A stretch of DNA of 64,000 bases from Colwellia sp. PAMC 20917 (GTDB lineage: Bacteria > Pseudomonadota > Gammaproteobacteria > Enterobacterales > Alteromonadaceae). The stretch is taken from the NCBI RefSeq assembly GCF_001767295.1, contig NZ_CP014944.1, positions 930,001-994,000 on the forward strand, given 5' to 3'. The position numbers and the translations under genes were made by a program. Position 1 is the first letter of the stretch. Each line of letters begins with the position of its first letter. Below, piece by piece: positions 9,705-19,048 of this stretch. The notes below the pieces were generated by a model. That model saw only the letters and a program-made list of their open reading frames with translations. It was not told the DNA's origin and did no database searches.

Positions 9705-10529
9705 TTAAGCCCAGTGAACAGGGTCAACATGATAATAGTTTTTAAGTTGCTGATAGAGCATCGGATACTTAGCATGAAACTGTTTAGCTTGCTCAAAAAA
9801 AACTTCACTGGTAACAGCAAAAAATTCAGCTGGGTTTGTTGCTCCGTAATAATCAAATAATGAGGGTGCTCCGGTTCTTGCTTGCATCTTTAACTGTTCA
9901 AACTGTAGAGAAAAAGCAGCAGACCAACCTTGATAGCTCTGCCCTTTATCCAGTATAGGCGCACCGTTTGCGCTGCCATTTTCTTGGTCTAGCTGATGGG
10001 CAAACTCATGAATAACCACATTACGACCATCATCAGGTATTTTTGCACCGTCTAAAGTATCTTGCCAAGATAATACAACTTTACCAAAATCCCATGATTC
10101 ACCCGCCAATGCTACTTTTTGTTGGTATCTTAAGCCATCAGCCCCCATATTTTGCTGTTGCTTAATAAAGGCCCGAGGGTAAACCAGTATAGTTTGTAAT
10201 TTAGGGTAAAAATTAGTCTTGCGATTAAGTAACAATAAACATGCTTGGGCAGCAATAGTTATACGTATTTCATCGGTTATTTTAACACCGTTACAACCAA
10301 CGAAGGTTTTCTCCGCCAAGAATACCTGAATATGTTGCTTTAATTGCAACTGTAAATCTGTTGGCATTTGTCCAAAATAAGGCATTCTTTGTTGAATGAT
10401 TTTTCGCCATGTTTTTTTAAATGGCTGACGTCTTATTTTATCTCGCTGATATTCTCGCCAGTAGGGCTTACCAACAGAATAGCCAATAAGTAAAACGCCA
10501 ATAAGTATGGGAAGAAGATAAGACAACAT
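9705..10529 (-). CDS. mtfA: MtfA-like zinc metallopeptidase (M90)
   Basis: Protein of 274 aa matching MtfA, a zinc-dependent aminopeptidase that in E. coli binds the glucose regulator Mlc (DgsA). The zinc motif HEFAH is at residues 174-178, followed by QLDQENG as in the family, and GESWDFGKVVLSW precedes it. Residues 1-18 are hydrophobic (LLPILIGVLLIGYSV), so it may be membrane-anchored, unlike cytosolic E. coli MtfA. The C-terminal region (NPAEFFAVTSEVFFEQ) carries the third ligand Glu. No mlc gene is in the window. Confidence 0.9.
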   Translation of the reverse strand: MLSYLLPILIGVLLIGYSVGKPYWREYQRDKIRRQPFKKTWRKIIQQRMPYFGQMPTDLQLQLKQHIQVFLAEKTFVGCNGVKITDEIRITIAAQACLLLLNRKTNFYPKLQTILVYPRAFIKQQQNMGADGLRYQQKVALAGESWDFGKVVLSWQDTLDGAKIPDDGRNVVIHEFAHQLDQENGSANGAPILDKGQSYQGWSAAFSLQFEQLKMQARTGAPSLFDYYGATNPAEFFAVTSEVFFEQAKQFHAKYPMLYQQLKNYYHVDPVHWA

Positions 10530-10788
10530 AATGAACTTTACTGGTTAGGATTTACTATGATGTAGGTCCGCTATGATTAAATATCAAGCTATTGCAGCTA
10601 TATTTAATCATTAAAAATGCTAAATATTAATTTTTACGTCCTTTAAATAACCTTTTATGCTAACTGCTGATTGTTGCCAATAAAGTTAACAGGTATACAT
10701 ATTGCAACATTGTGAGTATTATTTTAGCGTTAAGTAATACTTATAATAAAAGGCTCGATAGCAGGGCAATACTTGGAATTAAAACCAC

Positions 10789-12876
10789 ATGAAATTATCA
10801 AAAATATCTGCAGCGTTAGCAGCTGTACTCGCTTTTTCTGGCTGCTCTGAACAAGAAGCAAGCGGCAATAAAGTAGAGCCAAAGCAAACTCATCAAGCGA
10901 CAGCAACTAGCAACAATGAATTTAAATGGCAGGTAGACCGTTTTGCTGATATCCGTGTTATACGTTATCAAGTACCTGGTTTTGAAGAATTGCCTCTAGA
11001 AACTAAAGAATTGTTATTTTATCTCTATAAAGCAGCGCTTTCTGGTCGTGATATCACTTGGGATCATAACTACAAATACAACCTCACCATTCGTCATACG
11101 TTAGAAGCGGTTATCGCTGATTATGCCGGAGACAAAAGCAGCGAAGAATTCAAAAAGTTCAATGAATACACTAAACGTGTTTGGTTTTCTAACGGTATTC
11201 ATCACCATTATATGTCAGGTAAATTGAGCCCTGAATTTAGCCCTGAAACTTTTGAACGCTATGTCATGTCAGTTGCCGAAAAAGGTAAATTACCCTTAAA
11301 TAAAGACCAAAGTGCTGAGCAGTTAGTGGCCTTACTAACACCTATTCTATTCGACCCAACGGTCGCACCTAAAATGGTTAATCAGTCTGCTAACATTGAT
11401 AATGTTGTTGCCTCTTCCGTTAACTATTATGAAGGCGTTACCGAACAAGAAGTTGAAGACTTTTATAAAAACAAGGTCGATGTAGACCCTAAGCGTCCCG
11501 TATCTTGGGGTTTGAATTCTAAATTAGTAAAAATTGACGGCAAGATAGTTGAACAAGTGTGGAAAGTGGGTGGTATGTACGATAAAGCCATTAGTGAAAT
11601 TGTCTTTTGGCTAGATAAAGCAGCAACCGTTGCTGAAAACGATCAACAACGTAAAGCCCTAACCTTGTTATCGAAATACTATAAAAGCGGCGATTTAAAA
11701 GACTTTGACGACTACTCTATTGCGTGGGTTAAAGACGTTAATTCAGATGTTGACGTAGTAAATGGTTTTATCGAGGTTTACGACGATCCTCTAGCTTACA
11801 GAGGTTCATTTGAATCCGTTGTTTCGGTAAAAGATCACGAAGCGACCAAAGTGATCGCTAAGATTGCCGCAGAAGCTCAGTGGTTTGAAGATAATTCACC
11901 ACTCATTGAAAGCCATAAGAAAAAAGAAGTCAAAGGTATTACCGGTAAAGCCATTACCGTTGTTATTGAGTCTGGCGATGCTTCTCCTTCAACGCCTATT
12001 GGCATTAACTTACCCAACGCTAACTGGATACGCGCTGAGCATGGTTCAAAGTCGGTAAGCTTAACCAATATTGTTAGTGCTTATGACAACGTAAAAGGTG
12101 GTTCATTAGCCGAATTTGTTTGGGACGATGCTGAACTTGCGCGCAGCAAAGCATTTGGTCCGTTAGCGTCTCACTTGCATACCGATTTACATGAAGTTGT
12201 TGGTCATGCTTCGGGGCAAATTAACGAAGGCGTTGGCACACCTAAAGAAACCTTAAAGCAATATTCGTCAGCCCTTGAAGAAGGTCGCGCCGACTTAATT
12301 GCCTTGTACTATCTTATGGATCAAAAATTAATTGATATGGGTGCAATGCCAAGCTTAGAAGTGGGTAAAGCAAGCTACGACAGTTATATTCGTAACGGCA
12401 TGATGTTGCAATTACGACGTCTCAAAGAGGGTGAGCAAATTGAAGAAGCACACATGCGTAACCGTCAGTTAATTGCAAGTTGGGCATTTGAAAAAGGTGC
12501 CACTGACAATGTTATTGAAAAGCGAGTCCGTGATGGAAAAACTTTTTTTGTTGTCAACGACTATCAAAAGCTACGGACATTATTTGGCCAATTATTACGT
12601 GAATTACAACGAATAAAGTCTGAAGGTGACTTTGCTGCAGGCCAAGCTTTAATTGAGGGTTACGCCGTTAAGGTTGACAAAAAATTACACTTAGAAGTGT
12701 TGAGCCGTTATGAGAAACTTAACTTAGCACCATATTCTGGTTTTGTTAACCCTAAATTAGAAGCCGTATATCTAGGTGATAAAATGACTAATGTAAAAAT
12801 CACTTACCCTGATAACTTCCAAGAGCAGATGTTGGAATATGGTAAAGATTATGGGTTATTACCCGTTCTAAACTAA
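10789..12876 (+). CDS. Lipoprotein dipeptidyl-peptidase III family peptidase (M49)
   Basis: Exported zinc peptidase of 695 aa. The N-terminus is a lipoprotein signal peptide with lipobox LAFSGC, so it should be anchored in the cell envelope. The M49 motif HEVVGH lies at residues 468-473 (HExxGH, the hallmark of dipeptidyl-peptidase III), and the second motif with its Glu ligand is EEGRADLIALYYL about 35 residues later. It removes dipeptides from the N-terminus of peptides. The next gene encodes an S46 exported dipeptidyl peptidase, which suggests a peptide-scavenging pair. A strong terminator separates them. Confidence 0.92.
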   Translation: MKLSKISAALAAVLAFSGCSEQEASGNKVEPKQTHQATATSNNEFKWQVDRFADIRVIRYQVPGFEELPLETKELLFYLYKAALSGRDITWDHNYKYNLTIRHTLEAVIADYAGDKSSEEFKKFNEYTKRVWFSNGIHHHYMSGKLSPEFSPETFERYVMSVAEKGKLPLNKDQSAEQLVALLTPILFDPTVAPKMVNQSANIDNVVASSVNYYEGVTEQEVEDFYKNKVDVDPKRPVSWGLNSKLVKIDGKIVEQVWKVGGMYDKAISEIVFWLDKAATVAENDQQRKALTLLSKYYKSGDLKDFDDYSIAWVKDVNSDVDVVNGFIEVYDDPLAYRGSFESVVSVKDHEATKVIAKIAAEAQWFEDNSPLIESHKKKEVKGITGKAITVVIESGDASPSTPIGINLPNANWIRAEHGSKSVSLTNIVSAYDNVKGGSLAEFVWDDAELARSKAFGPLASHLHTDLHEVVGHASGQINEGVGTPKETLKQYSSALEEGRADLIALYYLMDQKLIDMGAMPSLEVGKASYDSYIRNGMMLQLRRLKEGEQIEEAHMRNRQLIASWAFEKGATDNVIEKRVRDGKTFFVVNDYQKLRTLFGQLLRELQRIKSEGDFAAGQALIEGYAVKVDKKLHLEVLSRYEKLNLAPYSGFVNPKLEAVYLGDKMTNVKITYPDNFQEQMLEYGKDYGLLPVLN

Positions 12877-12918
12877 AGTGAAGCTTTCTTAAAATAACGT
12901 AAACGTTATAATAAACCA

Positions 12919-12952
12919 AGGCGTGTGATCACAATAATCATACGCCTTTTTT
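12919..12952 (+). terminator. Hairpin terminator after the M49 gene
   Basis: Stem AGGCGTGTGAT/ATCATACGCCT (one G-U pair) followed by TTTTTT; a classical rho-independent terminator. Confidence 0.88.
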
Positions 12953-13113
12953 ATTTTGCTTAAAACGCCCTCTTTATCCTTAAAGTTATCTTTGGCATAA
13001 TATCGAGTAGCATTATTAAGTAAAAACATGACAACTAAGTATTTCATAATATTTACGCGCAGCTTATAACTATAAAATTAAAACGATAAATTAATACAAT
13101 CCAGAGAACTCTA

Positions 13114-15273
13114 ATGAAAAAAACAACAATTTTATTATTAGCGATGGCTTCAACATTTGCCACGGCTGATGAAGGTATGTGGCAACCTCACCAATTGCCA
13201 AGCATTGCATCAGAACTTACCCAAGCAGGTTTAAAATTAAATCCTAACGATTTAACCGATCTTACTGGTTTTCCTATGGGTGCTATTGTCAGCCTTGGTG
13301 GCTGCACGGCTTCTTTTGTTTCTGATAAAGGTCTAGTTGCCTCTAATCACCATTGTGTTTATGGCTCTGTTCAATACAACTCAACAGCAGAAAACAACCT
13401 ACTCGCCAATGGTTTTCTAGCAAAAACCTTTGATGAAGAGCTACCCGCAACACCCGGCAGTCGTATTTATGTAACAGAAGAGATTAATGATGTTACCACG
13501 TTAATTAAAGGCAGTATTACCGAGAACATGTCGGGATCTGAGCGCTATAAAGCCATAGATAAAAACTCTAAAACATTAGTGGCTGAATGTGAAAGTGATG
13601 ACAAATATCGTTGTAGTGTTGTTAATTTTCATGGCGGTTTAGAATATTATTTATTTAAACAATTAACTATTCGCGATGTTCGTTTAGTCCATGCTCCAGC
13701 AAGTAGTGTTGGTAAGTATGGTGGCGATGTTGATAACTGGATGTGGCCACGCCACACCGGAGACTATGGTTTTTATCGTGCTTATGTCGGTAAAGATGGC
13801 CAACCCGCTGATTTTAGTAAAGACAACGTACCTTATGAGCCAAAACATCACCTAAAAGTGAATAAAAGTAGTGTTGATGAAGGCGATTACATTATGGTGC
13901 TAGGTTACCCAGGACGCACCAACCGTTACCGCACTGCACTTGAGGTTGAAAACCAATTTACTTGGACTTACCCTAATGCTAAAAATTATCGTGAAGAGCT
14001 TATCGACTTAATTCATAATGAGTCTGCACCAGAAAGTGAAGCGAGAATAAAGTACGAAAGTACCTTAGCCGGCTTAGCTAACTACGCAAAAAATTACGGT
14101 AGCATGATAAAAAGCTACAATAAAGGCACAACATTAGCCCGTAAACAGCAACTAGAACAAGACTTAAGCGCTTGGATCAATGCTGATAAAATGCGAAAAG
14201 CTAAATATGGTAACGCACTTACCGGCCTAAATAAGCTCCTAAAACAAAACCAAAAAACTCAAGCACGCGATCTGATTCTAGGTTATATGGCTTACAACAA
14301 AATGTTAAGTACGGCTTATCGTTTACATCGTTTAGCCGTAGAAAAAAACAAACCAAACGTAGCGAGAGAAAGGGGTTACCAAGAACGTGATCTTGCACGT
14401 TTTGAACAAAGCATGAAAACCTTTAATCGTCGATTCGATGCGAATATCGATCAAAAGATCTTATTCGCTATGTTGACACATTATGTTGAATTGCCTAAAT
14501 CAGAACGTATTCTCGCCATCGATGAATTTTTTGAACTTGAACAAGGGCTAAATAAAAAAGCCTTAAGCACTAAGCTTGAAAAAATGTATCAAACATCAAC
14601 AATTGCTGACCAAGAAACTCGCCTTGCTTGGATGAATAAATCGGTAGCCGACTTTGAAAAAAGCTCAGATCCCTTTATTCAACTTGCCGTAAAGACTTTT
14701 TCTGTAAGAAAAGCACTTGAAGAAAAAGACGAAGAATTGTCAGGTAATATTCAAGCTTATCGTCCTAAATATATGGAAGCGCTAATCGCCTATTTTAACG
14801 ATAAGAAACTCCCTGTATACGCAGATGCTAACAGCACATTACGCATTACTTACGGTAACGTAAAAGGTTATTCACCAGTAGACGGACTCACTGCAACACC
14901 TTTTACCACACTTGAAGGTATAGTAGAAAAAGACACAGGTATTAAACCCTTTAATGCGTCTAAAAAACAACTCGAGTTAATTAAGAGTAAAAATTACGGC
15001 GAATACGCTAAAAAAGAACTAGGCTCAGTGCCCGTAAACTACCTAGGTACATTAGATATCACCGGTGGTAACTCTGGCTCACCTACTCTCAACGATAAAG
15101 CAGAATTTGTTGGTTTAGTCTTTGACGGTGTTTATGAAAGTATTATTGGTGATTGGGATTACGACACTAAATTAAACAGATCGATTCACGTTGATATTAA
15201 ATACATGTTATGGGTGATGGAACATGTTGATGGCGCGACCAATCTTATTGAAGAAATGGATATAGTTGAATAA
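13114..15273 (+). CDS. S46 family dipeptidyl peptidase (DPP7/DPP11-like)
   Basis: Periplasmic serine peptidase of 719 aa with a signal peptide (MKKTTILLLAMASTFATA). The trypsin-like catalytic residues are visible as the His in GLVASNHHC and the Ser in GGNSGSP near the C-terminus; GDVDNWMWPRHTGD is typical of the family. S46 enzymes release N-terminal dipeptides. DPP7 and DPP11 differ in P1 preference (hydrophobic versus acidic), set by a residue near the active site that I cannot assign by eye. It follows the M49 dipeptidyl-peptidase gene. Confidence 0.93.
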   Translation: MKKTTILLLAMASTFATADEGMWQPHQLPSIASELTQAGLKLNPNDLTDLTGFPMGAIVSLGGCTASFVSDKGLVASNHHCVYGSVQYNSTAENNLLANGFLAKTFDEELPATPGSRIYVTEEINDVTTLIKGSITENMSGSERYKAIDKNSKTLVAECESDDKYRCSVVNFHGGLEYYLFKQLTIRDVRLVHAPASSVGKYGGDVDNWMWPRHTGDYGFYRAYVGKDGQPADFSKDNVPYEPKHHLKVNKSSVDEGDYIMVLGYPGRTNRYRTALEVENQFTWTYPNAKNYREELIDLIHNESAPESEARIKYESTLAGLANYAKNYGSMIKSYNKGTTLARKQQLEQDLSAWINADKMRKAKYGNALTGLNKLLKQNQKTQARDLILGYMAYNKMLSTAYRLHRLAVEKNKPNVARERGYQERDLARFEQSMKTFNRRFDANIDQKILFAMLTHYVELPKSERILAIDEFFELEQGLNKKALSTKLEKMYQTSTIADQETRLAWMNKSVADFEKSSDPFIQLAVKTFSVRKALEEKDEELSGNIQAYRPKYMEALIAYFNDKKLPVYADANSTLRITYGNVKGYSPVDGLTATPFTTLEGIVEKDTGIKPFNASKKQLELIKSKNYGEYAKKELGSVPVNYLGTLDITGGNSGSPTLNDKAEFVGLVFDGVYESIIGDWDYDTKLNRSIHVDIKYMLWVMEHVDGATNLIEEMDIVE

Positions 15274-15296
15274 TTAACTGAATTTTATTTACCCTT

Positions 15297-15322
15297 AAAA
15301 ATCCGGCTTTGGCTGGATTTTT
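15297..15322 (+). terminator. Hairpin terminator after the S46 gene
   Basis: Inverted repeat AAAAATCC/GGATTTTT with a 10-nt loop directly after the S46 gene and before the dsbB start. Confidence 0.75.
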
Positions 15323-15344
15323 AACCTTAACTAAACGAGATTAT

Positions 15345-15788
15345 ATGAACGATATATCTGCTAACAATACGTTACCCAAAGGTTGGTTGTTACTCTTTTC
15401 AGTTTGGGTACTCGCCACCATAAGCACGCTTGCCAGTTTATTTTTTAGTGAGATTGTTAAACTCCCAGTTTGCTCTTTGTGCTGGTATCAACGAATTGCC
15501 ATGTACCCTTTAGTCGTTATTTTACCAATGGCTTTATTTCCATTCGACGCTAAAGTGATCCGCTATGCGAGTGTATTGGTTTTATTTGGCTGGCTAACCG
15601 CATTATTTCATGTGTTATTAGTAGCCGGTTATATTCCTAAAAGCGCACAGCCCTGCGTACAAGATATTCCTTGTTCAGAAACGCATCTCAATGTTTTTGG
15701 GTTCTTAAATATGCCAATGATGTCTTTACTAACCTTTAGTCTCATGGCTTTATTATTATTTTTTATGACTAAATCGGAATCATCATGA
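15345..15788 (+). CDS. dsbB: DsbB-like disulfide bond formation protein
   Basis: Inner-membrane quinone reductase of 147 aa with four hydrophobic segments. The first periplasmic loop has the CxxC pair (CSLCWYQR) and the second loop has the cysteines of CVQDIPC. It reoxidises a DsbA-type partner and passes electrons to quinone. The ATG at 15345 has AACGAGA upstream; a TTG at 15309 lies inside the preceding terminator and is not credible. Its stop overlaps the start of the DsbA-like gene (ATGA), so the two are translationally coupled. Confidence 0.92.
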   Translation: MNDISANNTLPKGWLLLFSVWVLATISTLASLFFSEIVKLPVCSLCWYQRIAMYPLVVILPMALFPFDAKVIRYASVLVLFGWLTALFHVLLVAGYIPKSAQPCVQDIPCSETHLNVFGFLNMPMMSLLTFSLMALLLFFMTKSESS

Positions 15789-16429
15789 ATAAAAAAATAC
15801 TTTTCATTAGCGCCAGCCTTATTATCCTTTTGGCTTTTATTGGCGCAGCAACAATATTTAAAGCAAACAATAGCCATCAGAGCACTAAGGTTGAAAACCT
15901 CGACATTATTGAACGTGTTGGCGCGCCAATAAAAGGACCGTTAGAGGCAAAAGTGACCATTGTCGAATTTTTCGATCCTGCTTGCGAAACATGTTCAGCT
16001 TTTTACCCTCTGGTAAATAATTTAATTAAACGCTACCCTGGTAAAGTTAAGGTTATGATGCGCTACACCCCTTTCCATAAGGGTTCAGATCAAGTGGTTA
16101 AACTACTTGAAGCCGCACACTTACAAGAACAGTTTTGGCCGGCAGTAGAAATTTTATTTGCCAAACAGCAAGCCTGGACTCGCCATCATGTTGCTCAACC
16201 ACAAAGTGCTCGTGCGTTATTAAAGGACTTACCTTTGGACAGCGCACAGTTTATGCGTGATGTCAGTAGCGAAAACGTTAGCAAGGTTATAATGCGAGAT
16301 ATCGCAGACGGTAAAACCCTCGAAGTTCGAGCAACACCGCAGTTTTTTGTTAATGGAAAACCTCTGGTTAATTTTGGCTACGAACAATTAACTCAGTTAG
16401 TTGAAGAAGCCATCGCCGAAGCCTACTAA
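15785..16429 (+). CDS. DsbA-family thioredoxin-fold oxidoreductase
   Basis: Envelope protein of 214 aa with one N-terminal hydrophobic segment (ILFISASLIILLAFIGAATIF), either an uncleaved anchor or a signal peptide. The thioredoxin-fold active site is CETC in FFDPACETCSAFYP, and the cis-Pro loop is RATPQFFVNG. It overlaps dsbB by 4 nt, which strongly suggests they work together. CETC differs from the CPHC of classical DsbA, so redox potential and substrates may differ. It is followed by a strong bidirectional terminator. Confidence 0.92.
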   Translation: MNKKILFISASLIILLAFIGAATIFKANNSHQSTKVENLDIIERVGAPIKGPLEAKVTIVEFFDPACETCSAFYPLVNNLIKRYPGKVKVMMRYTPFHKGSDQVVKLLEAAHLQEQFWPAVEILFAKQQAWTRHHVAQPQSARALLKDLPLDSAQFMRDVSSENVSKVIMRDIADGKTLEVRATPQFFVNGKPLVNFGYEQLTQLVEEAIAEAY

Positions 16430-16485
16430 GTGTTAAAAACAAGATAACGATAAAATTTTTAATCATTTTATCGTAAAATAAAATG

Positions 16486-16525
16486 AAAAAGGCGCGTATT
16501 CTCTCAAAGAATACGCGCCTTTTTT
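16486..16525. terminator. Bidirectional terminator between dsbA-like gene and minE
   Basis: Perfect inverted repeat GGCGCGTATTC/GAATACGCGCC flanked by AAAAA and TTTTTT with a 7-nt loop, placed between convergent genes. A second AT-rich hairpin (GATAAAAT/ATTTTATC) lies just left of it at 16448-16471. Confidence 0.93.
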
Positions 16526-16565
16526 ATCTTTACCAATAAGGTCTGATAAACAATATCAAATCGAC

Positions 16566-16844
16566 TTAGTTAATACTGTTCTCATCACTTAATTCAATAT
16601 TGAGTTCTAAGACATTTAAATCGCCACCTTTATTATCAAGGTTTATCGAAAAACTTTCATCGGTGACTTTAATGTACTTACGCAATACCTCAAGGATATC
16701 CGCAGTGAGTTGCGGCAAGTAATCAGGCTGTTTATTTCGACTATTGCGCTCATGGGCAACAATAATTTGTAAACGTTCTTTCGCCTTAGAAGCGGTTGTT
16801 ACCTGTTTTTCTTTTTTACGTAAAAAATAATCAAGTAATGCCAT
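16566..16844 (-). CDS. minE: MinE, topological specificity factor for cell division
   Basis: Protein of 92 aa that stimulates MinD ATPase and drives Min oscillation. The N-terminus MALLDYFLRKKEKQ is the membrane-binding/anti-MinCD region, followed by KERLQIIVAHERN and the C-terminal dimerisation domain (LPQLTADILEVLRKYI). I chose the ATG at 16844: it lies 1 bp after the minD stop with an AGGAT-type ribosome site, and the longer frame reading back to 16916 runs through minD. Confidence 0.96.
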   Translation of the reverse strand: MALLDYFLRKKEKQVTTASKAKERLQIIVAHERNSRNKQPDYLPQLTADILEVLRKYIKVTDESFSINLDNKGGDLNVLELNIELSDENSIN

Positions 16845-16845
16845 G

Positions 16846-17655
16846 TTATCCTCCAAACATACGACTAAGAATGCCTTTTTTCTTGGCATGTAAAAATCTA
16901 AAATCAACGGTTTCACCTAAAAGGCGATCAACCACATCCTGATACGCTTTTCCTGCATCACTTTCAGTATCTAGGATCACTGGTTCGCCGGCATTAGATG
17001 CCTTAAGTACCGCTTGTGATTCCGGAATAACACCTAATAAAGGTATGGATAGAATATCGACCACATCTTCAACACTTAGCATTTCACCATCATCAACACG
17101 CTTAGGTGAATAACGCGTTAATAATAAATGTTCTTTAATAGGTTCTAAGCCAAGCTCAGCTCTGCGAGAGCGGCTAGCTAACATACCTAAAATTCGATCC
17201 GAGTCACGAACCGATGAAACTTCAGGGTTAGTAGTGACTATAGCTTCATCAGCATAATAAAGCGCCATCATAGCGCCTGCTTCAATACCCGCTGGAGAAT
17301 CACAAACTATATAGTCATAGGTTTTTCCAAGCTCTTCGAGAACCTTACCAACGTTTTCTTTATTTAACGCATCTTTGTCACGGGTTTGTGAAGCAGGTAA
17401 TATAGATAAACTACTGACACGCTTATCTTTAATTAATGCCTGATTTAGGGTGGCTTCACCATTAATCACATTAACAAAGTCATAAACAACTCGGCGTTCA
17501 CAGCCCATAATCAAATCAAGATTTCGTAAGCCTATATCAAAATCAATTAACACAACCTTTTGACCTTTTAACGCCAAACCAAGACCGATTGCCGCACTTG
17601 ATGTCGTTTTGCCAACCCCGCCCTTTCCTGATGTAACTACTATTATTCGTGCCAT
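16846..17655 (-). CDS. minD: MinD, septum-site determining ATPase
   Basis: ParA/MinD-family ATPase of 269 aa that binds membrane in its ATP form and recruits MinC. The deviant Walker A motif GKGGVGKTT is at the N-terminus with IDFDIGLRNLD after it; switch II is CDSPAGIE. The C-terminal amphipathic membrane-targeting helix (KKKGILSRMFGG) is intact. It is the middle gene of minC-minD-minE, with a 28-bp gap after minC. Confidence 0.97.
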   Translation of the reverse strand: MARIIVVTSGKGGVGKTTSSAAIGLGLALKGQKVVLIDFDIGLRNLDLIMGCERRVVYDFVNVINGEATLNQALIKDKRVSSLSILPASQTRDKDALNKENVGKVLEELGKTYDYIVCDSPAGIEAGAMMALYYADEAIVTTNPEVSSVRDSDRILGMLASRSRRAELGLEPIKEHLLLTRYSPKRVDDGEMLSVEDVVDILSIPLLGVIPESQAVLKASNAGEPVILDTESDAGKAYQDVVDRLLGETVDFRFLHAKKKGILSRMFGG

Positions 17656-17683
17656 AGACCGAATATCCTTTATAAGTTAAAAG

Positions 17684-18403
17684 TTAAATAAGTTTTGATG
17701 ACGTTAATTCACTGTCAGTCAAATGTATATATACGGGTGAGCCCCAATGTTGCTCCATTGACTCGCTTAGCCAATAGTTACCATTAATCGAAACTAATTC
17801 TGCTTCAAGATTTTGGCAATATATTTGCGCATGATGGTGACCTGTTGCGCCGGCAATGGCTCGACCACGTAACGAACCATAAACATGAATATTACCATCA
17901 GCAATCACTTCAGCTCCAGCAGATACTGAGCCAATAACCACTAAATTTTGGTCTTTAGCATAAACTTGCTGACCAGAACGAATTTGACCACGATGTATTT
18001 TATCGCTGAAAAGTCCACGTTCTGGTATATCGGCTATCGTTTCAGTTTTTGCAACTTCTGGCTTTTCTGCACTAGGCGCTTTATCTAAAGACTGGCTTTT
18101 TGCCGTATTAACAAATGAAAAACCCAGTTCGCGGATCAACGTTCGTTGCTCTTTAGCTATCAACCCCGTAAAGCCAACAAAGGTAAAATTGAATTCTTCA
18201 ATTAATGATTTGATTGCTTGATAGTCAACCGAACCCTCTAATTTTTCAATACTAACCACAATAGGAACAAGATAAAAAAAATCTGGCGCTTGCGCGACTT
18301 TATTTGCTAAATCAGACCGAATATCTGCTAATTTTGATGTTCTTAAATGTAAAACAGACAGGGTAAAGCTTGAACCTTTAAATTCAATGCTAGCATCAGC
18401 CAT
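17684..18403 (-). CDS. minC: MinC, FtsZ assembly inhibitor
   Basis: Division inhibitor of 239 aa that blocks Z-ring formation away from mid-cell. The N-terminal FtsZ-binding domain covers about residues 1-110; a Pro/Glu-rich linker follows; the C-terminal beta-helix domain (GQQVYAKDQNLVVIG, ADGNIHVYGSLRGRAIAGA) binds MinD. It heads minCDE and lies 92 bp downstream of zapA on the same strand. Confidence 0.96.
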   Translation of the reverse strand: MADASIEFKGSSFTLSVLHLRTSKLADIRSDLANKVAQAPDFFYLVPIVVSIEKLEGSVDYQAIKSLIEEFNFTFVGFTGLIAKEQRTLIRELGFSFVNTAKSQSLDKAPSAEKPEVAKTETIADIPERGLFSDKIHRGQIRSGQQVYAKDQNLVVIGSVSAGAEVIADGNIHVYGSLRGRAIAGATGHHHAQIYCQNLEAELVSINGNYWLSESMEQHWGSPVYIHLTDSELTSSKLI

Positions 18404-18494
18404 AGCTAAATTTTTCCTAAGTATAAAGTAACGATGATTACCACTATCTTAACTTACTCAGCGATAGTGGCAATACTAGAAAAGGTGAAAGTGT

Positions 18495-18776
18495 TTATAA
18501 AGCGTTTTTAAGTGTCGAAATCAACACTTCTTGTCTGTGTTGATTTTGCTCAATTTTATTATTTGCCATTAATAATGAATAGCTTAAATTAATTGACGCA
18601 ACTAATAAAGCACGCTCGCTGCTAGCGTTTCCTCTTTGCTGTTTAATGTCATCGCACATAACAGCAAGTTTACTAGCCGCTTCCTTTAAATCCTCTGCCT
18701 GTTCAGCTGGGCAAGAAAACTGATGTAGCTTACCCATAATTTCAATGCTGATGCCATTAGAGTCTTTAATAGACAT
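18495..18776 (-). CDS. zapA: ZapA, FtsZ-ring associated protein
   Basis: Protein of 93 aa that crosslinks FtsZ protofilaments. The N-terminal domain holds IEIMGKLHQFSCPAEQAEDLKEAASKL, split here by eye into strand and helix, and the C-terminal coiled coil carries the conserved helix ASINLSYSLLMANNKIEQ. The start codon overlaps the stop of the upstream coiled-coil gene (TAATG), which indicates translational coupling. In E. coli a 6S RNA gene follows zapA; here only 92 bp separate it from minC, too little for one. Confidence 0.93.
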   Translation of the reverse strand: MSIKDSNGISIEIMGKLHQFSCPAEQAEDLKEAASKLAVMCDDIKQQRGNASSERALLVASINLSYSLLMANNKIEQNQHRQEVLISTLKNAL

Positions 18777-19048
18777 TAACTAAGCTCTTCTGCACTTTGC
18801 AATTTAGCTAATAAAGCAGTTAATACATTATTTGTTTGTTTCTGTTTTTCTTCACCTTCTAAGACTTCAAGCTGAAAGGTTTCATTTTCATCGACAAGCA
18901 AAGCTTTTTGCTCAGCTAATTCTGCTACTTGCTGAGCTAAGCCTGCTTTTTGCTCTGCTAATTCTGTTATTTGGCTTTTTAATTGGTTATTTTTATCAAT
19001 GATTTTTTCGATCAGTTGTTCGAGTTGTGGGAGAGTATTTTCGTTCAT
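18776..19048 (-). CDS. Coiled-coil protein of the TIGR02449/ZapB-like type
   Basis: Protein of 90 aa predicted to be almost entirely coiled coil. A 12-residue segment is duplicated (TELAEQKAGLAQ and AELAEQKALLVD), giving regular heptads. It overlaps zapA by 1 nt. Small coiled-coil genes of the TIGR02449 family sit directly upstream of zapA in several marine gammaproteobacteria. A role like ZapB, which bridges ZapA to the Z-ring and chromosome terminus, is an inference from size, fold and position. Confidence 0.8.
   Translation of the reverse strand: MNENTLPQLEQLIEKIIDKNNQLKSQITELAEQKAGLAQQVAELAEQKALLVDENETFQLEVLEGEEKQKQTNNVLTALLAKLQSAEELS

Noticed and set aside
18404-18494. 6S RNA gene expected after zapA
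   Set aside because: Only about 90 bp separate zapA from minC and no long hairpin is visible there.
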